From positions 1 to 64,000 of the forward strand of contig NZ_JAGGJW010000003.1 of NCBI RefSeq assembly GCF_017873175.1: a DNA stretch of 64,000 nucleotides, read 5' to 3'. The position numbers and the translations under genes are program-made. The notes beneath the pieces are model-generated. The model saw nothing but the letters and a program-made list of their open reading frames with translations. It did not search any database and was not told the origin of the DNA. The stretch comes from Neorhizobium petrolearium. Its GTDB lineage: Bacteria; Pseudomonadota; Alphaproteobacteria; Rhizobiales; Rhizobiaceae. This document shows positions 29,011-37,737 of this stretch, piece after piece; positions within the stretch are counted from its first letter, which is position 1, and each line of letters begins with the position of its first letter.

Positions 29011-29724
29011 TTGCGCTACGCTCTTTACTTTTCGCCCGCCGAAACCCATCCGCTGACGAAAGCCGCGACGCATTGGCTCGGCCGCGACGCCTTTACTGGC
29101 GAGACGTTCCCGACGCCGGAGGCGGACGGTTTGGCCAGGGACACTATCCATGAGCTGACCGCCGACCCGCACCGCTATGGCTTCCATGCGACGCTCAAGG
29201 CGCCGTTCGAGCTGCATTCCGACCGGACCGAGGCGGACCTGATCGCTGCTGTCGAGCGTTTCGCCGCAGACACTCCGGCATTCGACATTCCGAACGTCAT
29301 CGTCGATCAACTCGGGCGTTTCTTCGCGCTCGTTCCCGACACGGTCTATCCCGATCTCCAGCATTTCGCCGCCCGCGTCGTCGAGGAATTCGAACCTTTC
29401 CGCGCCCCACTTTCGGATGCGGATATCGCGCGGCGCAAACCGGAGACCCTCAGCGCCACGCACCGCGCCAACCTCGACCGCTGGGGTTATCCCTACGTCA
29501 TGGACGAATTCCGCTTCCACATGACGCTGACCGGTCAGGTGCCGCCCGAATATGCACCAGCCATGCGCAAAGAGCTGGACCGCCGATTTTCCGAGTTTGC
29601 AAACGCGCCGCTCACGATCGACGGGCTTGCGCTCTTCATCGAGACCGAGCGGGGCGCGCCCTTCACCGTCCATCGCTGGCATCCGCTCGCGCCCGTTTCC
29701 GAGAATAGAAAGATCGCATCATGA
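29011..29724 (+). CDS. 2H-phosphoesterase-fold phosphonate operon protein (DUF1045)
   Basis: The protein has 237 residues with a TTG start. Two H-x-T motifs define the 2H phosphoesterase superfamily (2'-5' RNA ligase and cyclic phosphodiesterase fold): H59-A-T61 in YGFHATLKAPF and H170-M-T172 in FRFHMTLTG. Their spacing of 111 residues fits the internally duplicated fold. It overlaps phnM by ATGA. C-P lyase yields a ribose 1,2-cyclic phosphate that PhnP opens in E. coli; no phnP is present here, so I infer that this protein does that job. The activity itself cannot be read from sequence. Confidence 0.88.
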   Translation: MRYALYFSPAETHPLTKAATHWLGRDAFTGETFPTPEADGLARDTIHELTADPHRYGFHATLKAPFELHSDRTEADLIAAVERFAADTPAFDIPNVIVDQLGRFFALVPDTVYPDLQHFAARVVEEFEPFRAPLSDADIARRKPETLSATHRANLDRWGYPYVMDEFRFHMTLTGQVPPEYAPAMRKELDRRFSEFANAPLTIDGLALFIETERGAPFTVHRWHPLAPVSENRKIAS

Positions 29725-30860
29725 CCGCCGAACTCGTGCTCACCAATGCCTGTATCGTCCTCGAAGACGGCATGATCCACGGCTCCGTCCAGATCCGTGA
29801 CGGCAGGATCGCCGACATCTCGGAAGGCAATGTCCGGACCGGCGAGGATTTCGAGGGCGACTACCTGATCCCCGGTCTTGTTGAGCTGCATACCGACCAT
29901 CTGGAACAGCACTATTCGCCGCGTCCGGGCGTGCGCTGGAACACGATCGCCGCGATCCAGGCGCATGACGCGCAGGTCGCCACCTCCGGCATCACCACCG
30001 TTTTCGACTGCCTGCGTATGGGCGCGGATGAAGACGGCGGCTTTGTCAGGGGCGAGATGCGCGAGATGGCCGATGCCATCCAGGCTGCCGGTCGGCAAGG
30101 CCGGCTGCGTTCGGAACACTTTATCCACCTGCGCTGCGAGGTCTCGGCCGACAACTGCATGGAGCATTTTGTCGATTTCGAGAACGATCCGCATGTCCGG
30201 CTTGTTTCGCTGATGGACCATGCGCCGGGCCAGCGGCAGTTCCAGACGATGGACCAGTATACCCTCTATTACCAAACGAAGCGGGGCCTCAGCGACGAGG
30301 CCTTTGCCGCCTTCGTGGCCAAGCGCCAGGGGGAGTCGGCCCGCAATTCGGGGCCGCACCGTAGCGCCATCTCCAAAGTCTGCGCCGAGCGCGGCATCAC
30401 GGTCGCAAGCCATGACGATGCAACGCTCACCCATGTGGACGAGGCGATCGAAAACGGCGTCAGGCTCGCTGAATTCCCGACCAGCTTCGATGCGGCCAAG
30501 GCATCGCACGAGGCCGGCATGAGCGTGCTGATGGGCGCGCCGAACATCGTGCGCGGCAAATCCCATTCCGGCAATATCGCCGCCCGCGATCTCGCCGAAC
30601 GGGGCGTGCTCGACGTGCTTTCTTCCGATTACGTACCGCTCAGTCTGCTGCACGCACCCTTCGTGTTGGCTGACGAAGTGGAAGGCATCTCCCTGCCGAA
30701 GGCGCTCGCCATGGTGACCGCGACGCCTGCCCGCACCGTTGGCCTCGATGATCGCGGCCGGATCGCGACCGGGCTGCGCGCCGATGTCGTGCGCGTCTAC
30801 CGCATGGAGGGCGTTCCGGTCGCCCGAGCGGTCTGGCGGGAAGGACGGCGGGTAGCGTGA
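29721..30860 (+). CDS. phnM: Alpha-D-ribose 1-methylphosphonate 5-triphosphate diphosphatase
   Basis: This 379-residue amidohydrolase-fold enzyme removes pyrophosphate from ribosyl-phosphonate triphosphate before the PhnJ step. Metal-binding H57, D59 and H60 lie in ELHTDHLEQH; SHDDATLTHV and SSDYVPLSLL carry further ligands. It overlaps both neighbours, the 2H protein upstream and phnN downstream, which indicates tight translational coupling. Confidence 0.96.
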   Translation: MTAELVLTNACIVLEDGMIHGSVQIRDGRIADISEGNVRTGEDFEGDYLIPGLVELHTDHLEQHYSPRPGVRWNTIAAIQAHDAQVATSGITTVFDCLRMGADEDGGFVRGEMREMADAIQAAGRQGRLRSEHFIHLRCEVSADNCMEHFVDFENDPHVRLVSLMDHAPGQRQFQTMDQYTLYYQTKRGLSDEAFAAFVAKRQGESARNSGPHRSAISKVCAERGITVASHDDATLTHVDEAIENGVRLAEFPTSFDAAKASHEAGMSVLMGAPNIVRGKSHSGNIAARDLAERGVLDVLSSDYVPLSLLHAPFVLADEVEGISLPKALAMVTATPARTVGLDDRGRIATGLRADVVRVYRMEGVPVARAVWREGRRVA

Positions 30861-31462
30861 TGGACGCGAGGCCGACAGGGGCCGAGCCGATCTCAACTGG
30901 CTGCATGGTCGCCGTCGTCGGTCCGAGCGGCGCCGGCAAGGACACGTTGATGGCCTATGCCGCCCGGTTCTTCGAGGGGCGCGACGACGTCGTCTTCGTG
31001 CGGCGGGTGATCACCCGTGATGCCGCCGCCGGCGGCGAGGACCATGACAGCGTGTCGGAAGCCGAATTCGAAGCGCTGGAAAAGGCCGGCCGTTTTGCCG
31101 TGTCCTGGGGTGCGCATGGCTTACGCTACGGCATCCCCGTCGAGACGAAAGAGGCAGTCGACCGGGGATGGCTCGTCGTTGCCAATGGTTCCCGCTCCGC
31201 CCTTGGCCGTTTCAAGGCGGCATATTCACGGCTCATCGTGATCAACGTGACAGCTAGCCTCGATGTGCTTGCCGCCCGTCTGGAGGGACGTGGCCGGGAG
31301 ACGCGGGAAGAAATCCTGCGCCGGCTGGAGCGTAGCTCGCTTTCGGTCGAAGGCGATTATGAGGTCATGACGGTCGATAACAGCGCTTCGATCGAAATGG
31401 CGGGCGGGGCCATGGTCGAGGCACTCCTCTCCCTCTACCCGGATTCTCCGCGCGAGCACTGA
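30860..31462 (+). CDS. phnN: Ribose 1,5-bisphosphate phosphokinase
   Basis: This roughly 200-residue P-loop kinase of the guanylate-kinase-like group has Walker A GPSGAGKDT at residues 21-29. It turns ribose 1,5-bisphosphate, the product after cyclic-phosphate hydrolysis, into PRPP. The ATG overlaps the phnM stop; a GTG directly before is possible. It is the last gene of the phn locus and converges with polA with only 11 bp between stops. Confidence 0.95.
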   Translation: MDARPTGAEPISTGCMVAVVGPSGAGKDTLMAYAARFFEGRDDVVFVRRVITRDAAAGGEDHDSVSEAEFEALEKAGRFAVSWGAHGLRYGIPVETKEAVDRGWLVVANGSRSALGRFKAAYSRLIVINVTASLDVLAARLEGRGRETREEILRRLERSSLSVEGDYEVMTVDNSASIEMAGGAMVEALLSLYPDSPREH

Positions 31463-31473
31463 GCCCAATCGTC

Positions 31474-34464
31474 TCAGTGAGCCTCGTCCCAGTTGCCCGC
31501 CGCACGCGCATCCACCTTCAGCGGCACTTTCATGGCAATCGCCGGCATGGCCGCCTGCTCCATGGTCGAAATGATCACCGGCAGTGTCCGTTCAATCTCC
31601 TCGTCCTCGACTTCGAAGATCAATTCGTCATGCACCTGCAGGAGCATGCGCGCCGACAGGCCCGCTTTCGCGAGCGCGGGCTCCATCTTCACCATGGCGC
31701 GGCGGATGATATCCGCTGCCGAACCCTGGATCGGCGCGTTGATCGATGCCCGTTCGTTGAATGCCCGCACGGAGGGATTGGAGGACTTGATCTCCGGATA
31801 ATGCGCCCGGCGGCCGAAGATCGTCTCCACATAGCCGTTCTCTCGTGCAAAACTCTTGGTGCTCTCCATATAGTCGCGGATGCCCGGGAAGCGCTCGAAA
31901 TATCTCTTGATGTAGTCGCCCGCTTCCGAACGTTCGATGCCGAGCTGGTTGGCAAGCCCGAAGGCGGAAATGCCATAGATGATGCCGAAATTGATCGCCT
32001 TGGCGCGGCGGCGAACCTCGCTCGGCATGCCTTCCACCGGCACGCCGAACATTTCGGACGCGGTCATGGCATGGATGTCGATACCGTCCGAAAAGGCCTG
32101 CCGCAGTTGCGGAATATCGGCGACATGGGCGAGCACGCGCAGCTCGATCTGGCTGTAGTCGGCCGAGACGAGCTTGTGGCCGGGCGTCGAGATGAAGGCC
32201 GTGCGGATTTTTCGTCCTTCCGCCGTGCGCACCGGGATGTTCTGCAGGTTCGGCTCGGAGGACGAAAGGCGCCCGGTCGTGGTGGAAGCCAGCGAATAAC
32301 AGGTATGGACCCGCTTCGTCTCGGGATGGACATAGCCCGGCAGCGCATCCGTATAGGTGGACTTCAGCTTGGTGAGCTGCCGCCAGTCGACGATTTTACG
32401 CGGCAGTTCATGGCCTGTAGCCGCAAGGTCTTCCAACACGCTCGCCGATGTCGACCATTGGCCGGTCTTGGTCTTGGCTCCGCCCGGCAGGCCCATCTTG
32501 CCGAACAGGATATCACCGAGCTGCTTCGGCGAGCCGATGGTGAACTTCTCGCCCGCGAGCTGATAGATTTCGTCTTCGAAAGCAGCCGCCTTCTGGGCAA
32601 GCTCGCCGGAAAGGCGCGAGAGGATCTGCCGGTCGATCGTGATGCCGCGTTCTTCCATGCGCGCCAGGACTTCGACCAGCGGCCGTTCCAGCCGCTCGTA
32701 GACGGTGGTCAGCCCCATGGCAGCCAGTTGCGGCTTCAAGACCATCCAGAGGCGGAGCGTCACATCGGCATCTTCCGCCGCATAGGCTGTCGCCTTGTCG
32801 ATGTCGACATAGTCAAAAGTCACGCCCGACTTGCCGCTGCCGGCGACATCCTTGAAGGCAATCGGCTTGTGGTTCAGCCAGCGTTCCGAAAGCGCGTCCA
32901 TGCCGTGGTTGGCCTTGCCGGCCTCCAGGACATAGGACATCAGCATCGTGTCGTCGTAGCTTTCGACGGTGATGCCGTGGCGCTTCATCACCAGATAGTC
33001 GAACTTCAGGTTCTGGGCCACTTTGAGGACCGACGGATCTTCAAGCAGCGGTTTCAGGCGGGCAAGCGCCTCGGATGTTGGAATCTGGTTCTCTGCAAGT
33101 CCTCCGCCGAGCAGGTCGCCCACTCCCGTCTTGTGGATCAGCGGCACATAGGCTGCACGAACGGCAAGGCCGGTCGGATTATCGGTATTGTCGGCGATTG
33201 CCAACGAGAAGCCGACGAGTTCCGCCTGCATCGGATCAAGAGAAGTGGTTTCCGTATCGAAGCCGACGAGGCCTGTCTCCTGCGCCGCCCGGATCCAGTC
33301 GTCAAGCACCTCGACATCCTGGATCGTCACATAGCAACTCGGGTCGAGCTTGGCCTTGGCAAAAGCCTCGATGCGGGCCTGCGCCAGTTCAGCGGGCGTT
33401 GCGGCCCCGACACCCTTTGCGATGGCCGCCTTGGGGAGACTCGCCGGCGCTTCGGCCGCGGCCTCGCCGGTATCGATCGGCGCTTTCGCCGGAACCCCGG
33501 CATCGAGATCCGGGCCGCGAGCCCCCGCGCCCCATTCGATCTTCAGGGCGGCCGGCTCGATCTCTTCGGCGTTGCAATCGCAGGCCGCCGCCACGCGCCG
33601 GGTCAGCGTGGTGAACTCCATGGCCTTCAGGAAGGCGATCAGCTTCGGGCCGTTCTGCGGCTCCAGCACCAGCGCATCGAGGGCCAAGTCGAGCGGCACG
33701 TCGGTCCTGAGCGACACGAGCTGGCGCGACAAGCGCGCCTGGTCGGCATTGGCAACGATGTTTTCCCGCCGCTTCACCTGCTTGATCTCGTCGGCACGGG
33801 CAAGCAGCGTATCGAGATCACCGAATTCCTCGAGAAGCTGTGCGGCCGTCTTCGGACCGATGCCCGGAATACCCGGCACATTGTCCACCGAATCGCCGAC
33901 CAGGGCCTGGAGGTCGATCATCTTTTCCGGCGGCACACCCCATTTCTCGATGACGTCCGGAATGCCGATCTGCTTGTCCTTCATGCTGTCGTACATGTGG
34001 ACCATCGGCGTCACGAGCTGCATCAGGTCCTTGTCGGAGGAGACGACCGTCACGTCGGCTCCGATCGCCTCGGCCTGACGCGCGTAGGTGGCGATGATGT
34101 CGTCCGCCTCGAAACCTTCCGTCTCGATGCAAGGCAGGTTGAAGGCGCGGGTCGCCTCGCGGATCAGCCCAAATTGCGGGATGAGCTCTTCGGGCGGAGC
34201 CTGCCGGTTGGCTTTGTAGGCGTCATATATGTCCTTGCGGAAGGTCTTCGCGGAATAATCGAAGATGACCGCGAAGTGCGTCGGCGTCACACCGACGGAT
34301 GTGTCGCGCGCATCGGTCAGCAGCTTCCACAGCATGTTGCAGAAGCCGGAGACTGCGCCGACCGGCAAGCCATCGGATTTACGGGTGAGCGGCGGCAATG
34401 CGTGGAACGCACGGAAGATGAAGCCGGAACCGTCGATAAGGAAAAGATGATCGCCTTTTTTCAT
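31474..34464 (-). CDS. polA: DNA polymerase I
   Basis: The protein has 996 residues with three domains: a 5'-3' exonuclease (start KKGDHLFLIDGSGFIFRAF, GIPGIGPKTA helix-hairpin-helix), a 3'-5' proofreading domain with an intact DxE (VGFDTETTSLD), and the polymerase with motif A SADYSQIELR, motif B RRAKAINFGIIYG and motif C QVHDELIFEV. All catalytic acidic residues are visible, so proofreading should be active. An Ala/Pro-rich linker (about residues 320-370) joins the first two domains. The start was set at MKKGDHL; the frame is open ten codons further. Confidence 0.97.
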   Translation of the reverse strand: MKKGDHLFLIDGSGFIFRAFHALPPLTRKSDGLPVGAVSGFCNMLWKLLTDARDTSVGVTPTHFAVIFDYSAKTFRKDIYDAYKANRQAPPEELIPQFGLIREATRAFNLPCIETEGFEADDIIATYARQAEAIGADVTVVSSDKDLMQLVTPMVHMYDSMKDKQIGIPDVIEKWGVPPEKMIDLQALVGDSVDNVPGIPGIGPKTAAQLLEEFGDLDTLLARADEIKQVKRRENIVANADQARLSRQLVSLRTDVPLDLALDALVLEPQNGPKLIAFLKAMEFTTLTRRVAAACDCNAEEIEPAALKIEWGAGARGPDLDAGVPAKAPIDTGEAAAEAPASLPKAAIAKGVGAATPAELAQARIEAFAKAKLDPSCYVTIQDVEVLDDWIRAAQETGLVGFDTETTSLDPMQAELVGFSLAIADNTDNPTGLAVRAAYVPLIHKTGVGDLLGGGLAENQIPTSEALARLKPLLEDPSVLKVAQNLKFDYLVMKRHGITVESYDDTMLMSYVLEAGKANHGMDALSERWLNHKPIAFKDVAGSGKSGVTFDYVDIDKATAYAAEDADVTLRLWMVLKPQLAAMGLTTVYERLERPLVEVLARMEERGITIDRQILSRLSGELAQKAAAFEDEIYQLAGEKFTIGSPKQLGDILFGKMGLPGGAKTKTGQWSTSASVLEDLAATGHELPRKIVDWRQLTKLKSTYTDALPGYVHPETKRVHTCYSLASTTTGRLSSSEPNLQNIPVRTAEGRKIRTAFISTPGHKLVSADYSQIELRVLAHVADIPQLRQAFSDGIDIHAMTASEMFGVPVEGMPSEVRRRAKAINFGIIYGISAFGLANQLGIERSEAGDYIKRYFERFPGIRDYMESTKSFARENGYVETIFGRRAHYPEIKSSNPSVRAFNERASINAPIQGSAADIIRRAMVKMEPALAKAGLSARMLLQVHDELIFEVEDEEIERTLPVIISTMEQAAMPAIAMKVPLKVDARAAGNWDEAH

Positions 34465-34570
34465 GGGCCAAAGGAATAGCGTGAGGCATTTCATCCGTCC
34501 ATGAAAACTTCGCCTGTCGCCCTGCTTCCGATCCTCACCCGAACGTTACTGATTTGTAATAGACGGTTCC

Positions 34571-34599
34571 CTTGAAAAGCCGCATTCAGCCTCACATCT
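34571..34599 (+). promoter_or_regulatory. Sigma-70-type promoter for the polA-marR intergenic sRNA
   Basis: CTTGAA at 34571-34576 and ACATCT at 34594-34599 are 17 bp apart. They are positioned so that transcription would begin near 34606 and end at the terminator at 34750. The -10 is weak, so the exact start is uncertain. Confidence 0.45.
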
Positions 34600-34605
34600 G
34601 ATGTG

Positions 34606-34752
34606 TACCGGCGATTGATCACGCCGCAGTCTGGCAGCCGGCCTGTCCCCCGCCGCACCAGACCGGGCAAAGACCTATCCCCCTCTCCGGGTCTTTGCCC
34701 CTCCATCAGAACCGCCATGGCTGTCCCCTCCCGGCCATGGCGGTTTTTCATT
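34606..34752 (+). ncRNA. Alpha-r7 (Smr7C-type) trans-acting sRNA
   Basis: This RNA of about 150 nt lies between polA and a marR gene, the location I recall for Sinorhizobium Smr7C and its alpha-r7 relatives. It has a perfect 11-bp hairpin (GGGCAAAGACC at 34665-34675 with 34690-34700) whose loop is C/U-rich (TATCCCCCTCTCCG). A second 11-bp hairpin (34710-34720 with 34735-34745) has the loop CTGTCCCCTCCCGG and is followed by a T-run. The C/U-rich loops could pair with Shine-Dalgarno regions of target mRNAs. The family assignment is from synteny and shape, not alignment. Confidence 0.75.
34710..34750 (+). terminator. Rho-independent terminator of the alpha-r7-like sRNA
   Basis: AACCGCCATGG and CCATGGCGGTT form an 11-bp perfect stem with a 14-nt loop, directly followed by TTTTTCATTTT. 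It is the 3' end of the sRNA. Confidence 0.85.
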
Positions 34753-34880
34753 TTCCTGAGAACGAAAAACTTATCGTCCTGCATGTCTTCGCACAGGCTT
34801 GGCGAAAGCATGGCGTGCGATATATCTGCAGGATTCACATCTCAAAGGGCGCATCAAGGGAGGGGATGGAGACCTAGATC

Positions 34881-35312
34881 ATGACATTCGACCGTCGGCA
34901 TTCTGCCACCTATCTGGCCAGTCAATTGGCCAAAGGCTTCGCACGCTCCCTGCAGAGCCGGTCGATGGCACTGGGGTTCTCTCCAGGCCAATTCCCCGTC
35001 CTGCTCGAACTCTGGCAGGAGGACGGGCTTACCCAGAAGCAACTCCTCGACAGGCTGGACGTGGAGCAGGCAACGCTTGCGAATACGCTTTCGCGGATGG
35101 AGCGGGATGGGCTCATCCAGCGCGCGCCCCATCCCGGTGACCGCCGGGCGCAGATCATTACACTCACCCAGCTTGGCCGCGATCTCGAGGTTCAGGCCGT
35201 GGAAGCCGCAGCCGAAGCGGATGCCGCCCTTTTTTCAGGCTTCAAGCGCTTCGAACGGGAGCTGATGATCGAATACATGCGAATGATCGTCGAGAACGCG
35301 CGGAAACTTTAG
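34881..35312 (+). CDS. MarR-family transcriptional regulator
   Basis: This 143-residue winged-helix regulator has the MarR core with the recognition part TQKQLLDRLDVEQATLANTLSRMERDGLI (residues about 52-80) and the wing RAPHPGDRRAQ. MarR proteins usually repress a neighbouring gene until a small ligand binds. The next gene, an M20 peptidase, is on the same strand about 170 bp on; no obvious divergent target exists. The ligand is unknown. Confidence 0.88.
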   Translation: MTFDRRHSATYLASQLAKGFARSLQSRSMALGFSPGQFPVLLELWQEDGLTQKQLLDRLDVEQATLANTLSRMERDGLIQRAPHPGDRRAQIITLTQLGRDLEVQAVEAAAEADAALFSGFKRFERELMIEYMRMIVENARKL

Positions 35313-35480
35313 CCTCTCCCGGCAGGCCCCCGCCTGCGGACGCAGTTTTCCTCTTTGCCATTGTGCCGACCCGCGGAGGCTTGCTAACACAGTCGGACGC
35401 CGTAACGATTGACACGTTTTTCCAAGAGACCCGCTTCCGAGAGGCTTCAGGGTCTCACATTTCAAAGACAGGACCTCTTC

Positions 35481-36869
35481 ATGACTGATCTTTCCTCCGT
35501 TCTCGACCGCGCCGACCAGAACCTTACAGCCAGCCTCGAACGCCTGTTCGGCCTTGTCCGCATCCGGTCGATCTCCACCGATCCCGCTTTCAAGGACGAT
35601 TGCCGCAAGGCCGCCGAATGGCTGGTGGCGGAGCTCGAGGATATCGGTTTCGAAGCCTCTGTGCGCGACACGAGCGGTCATCCCATGGTCGTCGGCCATC
35701 ATCCGGGCGCGAGCACCGATGCACCGCACGTGCTCTTCTACGGCCATTACGACGTGCAGCCGGTCGACCCGACCGAGCTGTGGGAAGACGACCCCTTCGA
35801 CCCCAAGGTCAAGGACCTCGGCAACGGCCGCAAGATCGTCACCGGTCGCGGCGTTTCCGACGACAAAGGCCAGCTCCTGACCTTCGTGGAGGCCTGCCGC
35901 GCCTACAAGGACGTGCACGGCAACCTGCCGGTGCGGGTTACCGTGCTTTTCGAAGGGGAGGAAGAATCGGGCTCGCCCTCATTGAAGCCTTTCCTCGAAG
36001 CTCACGCCGACGAGCTGAAGGCCGACTACGCGCTCGTCTGTGATACCGGTATGTGGGACGCGGATACCCCGGCAATTACAGCCTCGCTGCGCGGCCTGGT
36101 CGGCGAGGAAGTCATCATCACCGCCGCCAATCGCGATCTGCATTCCGGTATGTATGGCGGTGCAGCAGCCAACCCCATCCAGATTCTTTCGAAGATCCTC
36201 GGCGGCTTGCATGACGAAACCGGTCGCGTGACGCTCGAAGGCTTCTACGACGGCGTCGAGGAAACTCCCTCCAACATCAAGTCGTCATGGGAAGCGCTGG
36301 GCAACAGCCGCAGCGATTTCCTCGGCGAAGTCGGCCTTTCCGAGCTCGCCGGCGAAAAGGGCCGTTCGCTGCTCGAGCTCCTCTGGGCGCGGCCGACCTG
36401 CGAGATCAACGGCATCAGCGGGGGTTATGAGGGTCAGGGGTTCAAGACCGTCATCGCCTCGAAGGCATCGGCAAAGGTCTCCTGCCGCCTCGTCAGTGGA
36501 CAGGACCCGGAAAAGATCCGCGAGAGCTTCCGCGCTTATGTGCGCTCGAAGATCCCGGCCGATTGCTCGGTGGAATTCCTGAAACATGGCGGTTCGCCGG
36601 CAATCCAGCTCGCCTATGATTCTCCTGTGCTGACCAAGGCCAAAACCGCCCTTACGGAAGAATGGGCGAAGCCGGCGCTCGTCGTCGGCGTCGGCGGCTC
36701 GATCCCGATCGTCGGGGATTTCCAGAAGATGCTCGGCATGGAGTCGCTGCTCGTCGGCTTCGGCCTCAGCGACGACCGGATTCATTCGCCGAACGAGAAA
36801 TACGACCTGAAGTCCTTCCACAAGGGCATCCGCTCCTGGACGCGCATCATCGAAGCGCTTGCGAAGTAA
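35481..36869 (+). CDS. M20-family metallopeptidase (dipeptidase/carboxypeptidase type)
   Basis: From MTDLSSVLDR the protein has 462 residues. Zinc-site segments are FYGHYDVQPVDP (His, Asp), the bridging Asp in GRGVSDDKGQ, and the general-base pair in FEGEEESGSP. A dimerisation domain interrupts the catalytic domain, as usual in M20. Relatives hydrolyse dipeptides or N-acyl amino acids in the cytoplasm; the substrate is not known. An upstream in-frame start at 35409 is less likely. Confidence 0.9.
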   Translation: MTDLSSVLDRADQNLTASLERLFGLVRIRSISTDPAFKDDCRKAAEWLVAELEDIGFEASVRDTSGHPMVVGHHPGASTDAPHVLFYGHYDVQPVDPTELWEDDPFDPKVKDLGNGRKIVTGRGVSDDKGQLLTFVEACRAYKDVHGNLPVRVTVLFEGEEESGSPSLKPFLEAHADELKADYALVCDTGMWDADTPAITASLRGLVGEEVIITAANRDLHSGMYGGAAANPIQILSKILGGLHDETGRVTLEGFYDGVEETPSNIKSSWEALGNSRSDFLGEVGLSELAGEKGRSLLELLWARPTCEINGISGGYEGQGFKTVIASKASAKVSCRLVSGQDPEKIRESFRAYVRSKIPADCSVEFLKHGGSPAIQLAYDSPVLTKAKTALTEEWAKPALVVGVGGSIPIVGDFQKMLGMESLLVGFGLSDDRIHSPNEKYDLKSFHKGIRSWTRIIEALAK

Positions 36870-36888
36870 CTCCGGAGACATGAAAAGA

Positions 36889-36910
36889 CCCTGCCGTGGA
36901 AGCGGCAGGG
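36889..36910. terminator. Hairpin after the M20 peptidase gene
   Basis: CCCTGCCG and CGGCAGGG form an 8-bp stem with a 6-nt loop, 20 bp after the stop. It is flanked by A-rich DNA on the plus side and TCTTTT on the minus side, so it may serve both directions. Confidence 0.6.
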
Positions 36911-36914
36911 CCTG

Positions 36915-36943
36915 AAAAACAAAAAGGCCGGGCGAACCCGACC
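36915..36943 (-). terminator. Strong intrinsic terminator reading on the minus strand
   Basis: Read on the minus strand, GGTCGGG-TTCG-CCCGGCC is followed by TTTTTGTTTTT. The stem contains one U-G wobble that is a mismatch on the plus strand, and the loop is a stable UUCG tetraloop. No minus-strand gene ends here: csp has its own terminator about 310 bp earlier. Confidence 0.8.
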
Positions 36944-37100
36944 TTTCCACCCCATTCACCGGTGCCAGTACATCCGTGGTCACTCGAAATGGGGGCAAGC
37001 ATTTCCGACGCGCCCGCTTGCGATCTTCTGTAAGATCACTCGGGCTCCAGCGGTCATCGTTTCGCCAAATGGAAAACATTCCGTTAACGCGGACATGAAA
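36918..37100 (-). ncRNA. Candidate minus-strand sRNA ending at an orphan terminator
   Basis: The gap between the M20 gene and csp (about 435 bp) holds no credible gene. Upstream of the orphan terminator lies a nested hairpin: GCCCG/CGGGC (37012-37016 with 37041-37045) enclosing GATCTT/AAGATC (37022-37027 with 37032-37037). A 41-codon open frame on the same strand is not convincing. The 5' end is not resolved and I found no strong promoter, so this is a candidate only. Confidence 0.4.
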
Positions 37101-37253
37101 ACCATTTTAGAGACGGCACGGTCGCCCGTATTTGCCGTTACACACATCATCGCCAGGCCTTCTCAAGCCCCGACCATGCGGTGCGTCGGAAATGCTGTTG
37201 AGCAACAGATGGGGATGATCATCAGCTTCTGCAAGAGACGAACTGGAAACATC

Positions 37254-37279
37254 AAAAAAGGCCGGACAAGCCGGCCTTT
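37254..37279 (-). terminator. Rho-independent terminator of csp
   Basis: AAAGGCCGG and CCGGCCTTT form a 9-bp stem with a 5-nt loop, followed on the minus strand by CTTTTTTG. It lies 26 bp after the csp stop codon. Confidence 0.85.
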
Positions 37280-37304
37280 CGAAAAGCGTCGGTTGTCGCG
37301 CTGA

Positions 37305-37514
37305 TCAGGCCGCCTGGAGGCGATCCGCCGAAACCTTGCCCGAACGCTTGTCGCTGACGAGTTCGTAGGAGAGCTTCTGCCCATCCTTGAGCTGACCAAG
37401 GCCAGCGCGCTCCACAGCGGAGATATGGACGAAGACGTCCTGCGAGCCGTCGTCCGGCTGAATGAAGCCATAGCCCTTGGTTGCGTTGAACCACTTTACA
37501 GTACCGGTCGCCAT
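37305..37514 (-). CDS. Cold shock domain protein
   Basis: This 69-residue CspA-family protein is a single OB-fold. RNP1 (KGYGFIQ) and RNP2 (VFVHISA) are intact, with the start [17 protein letters not shown]. Such proteins melt RNA structure during cold shock or growth transitions. The start is the Met before ATGTVKW; an in-frame ATG seven codons upstream is less likely. About 230 bp of leader precede the next transcript upstream, room for the long 5' UTR typical of csp mRNAs. Confidence 0.95.
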   Translation of the reverse strand: MATGTVKWFNATKGYGFIQPDDGSQDVFVHISAVERAGLGQLKDGQKLSYELVSDKRSGKVSADRLQAA

Positions 37515-37737
37515 AACGATGCCTTTCTCTTGCAAATGACCGACTATTCCGCGCCTAGGCGCATAGGAACGTTAAAAGTTTCGTATTTGAAGGAGAGATC
37601 GTCGCAGGCGAGGCAAATGAGCCAAGTGCTGGCTATCAAACAAATATCGATAGTCGAGGATTTAGTGCCCGCAACGGCGTGCGTCAAGGCCGGCTGACAC
37701 TTGCAGATGACTTGAAACAGGAGGGCCGTCAGCGTCG

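Noticed and set aside
31477..34479. Open frame of about 1000 codons antisense to polA
   Set aside because: It lies exactly opposite polA; its translation is rich in His, Arg and Gly with no domain, as expected for the mirror of a high-GC gene.
36285..37079. Minus-strand frame running from the M20-csp gap into the M20 gene
   Set aside because: It crosses a strong minus-strand terminator and mirrors the peptidase.
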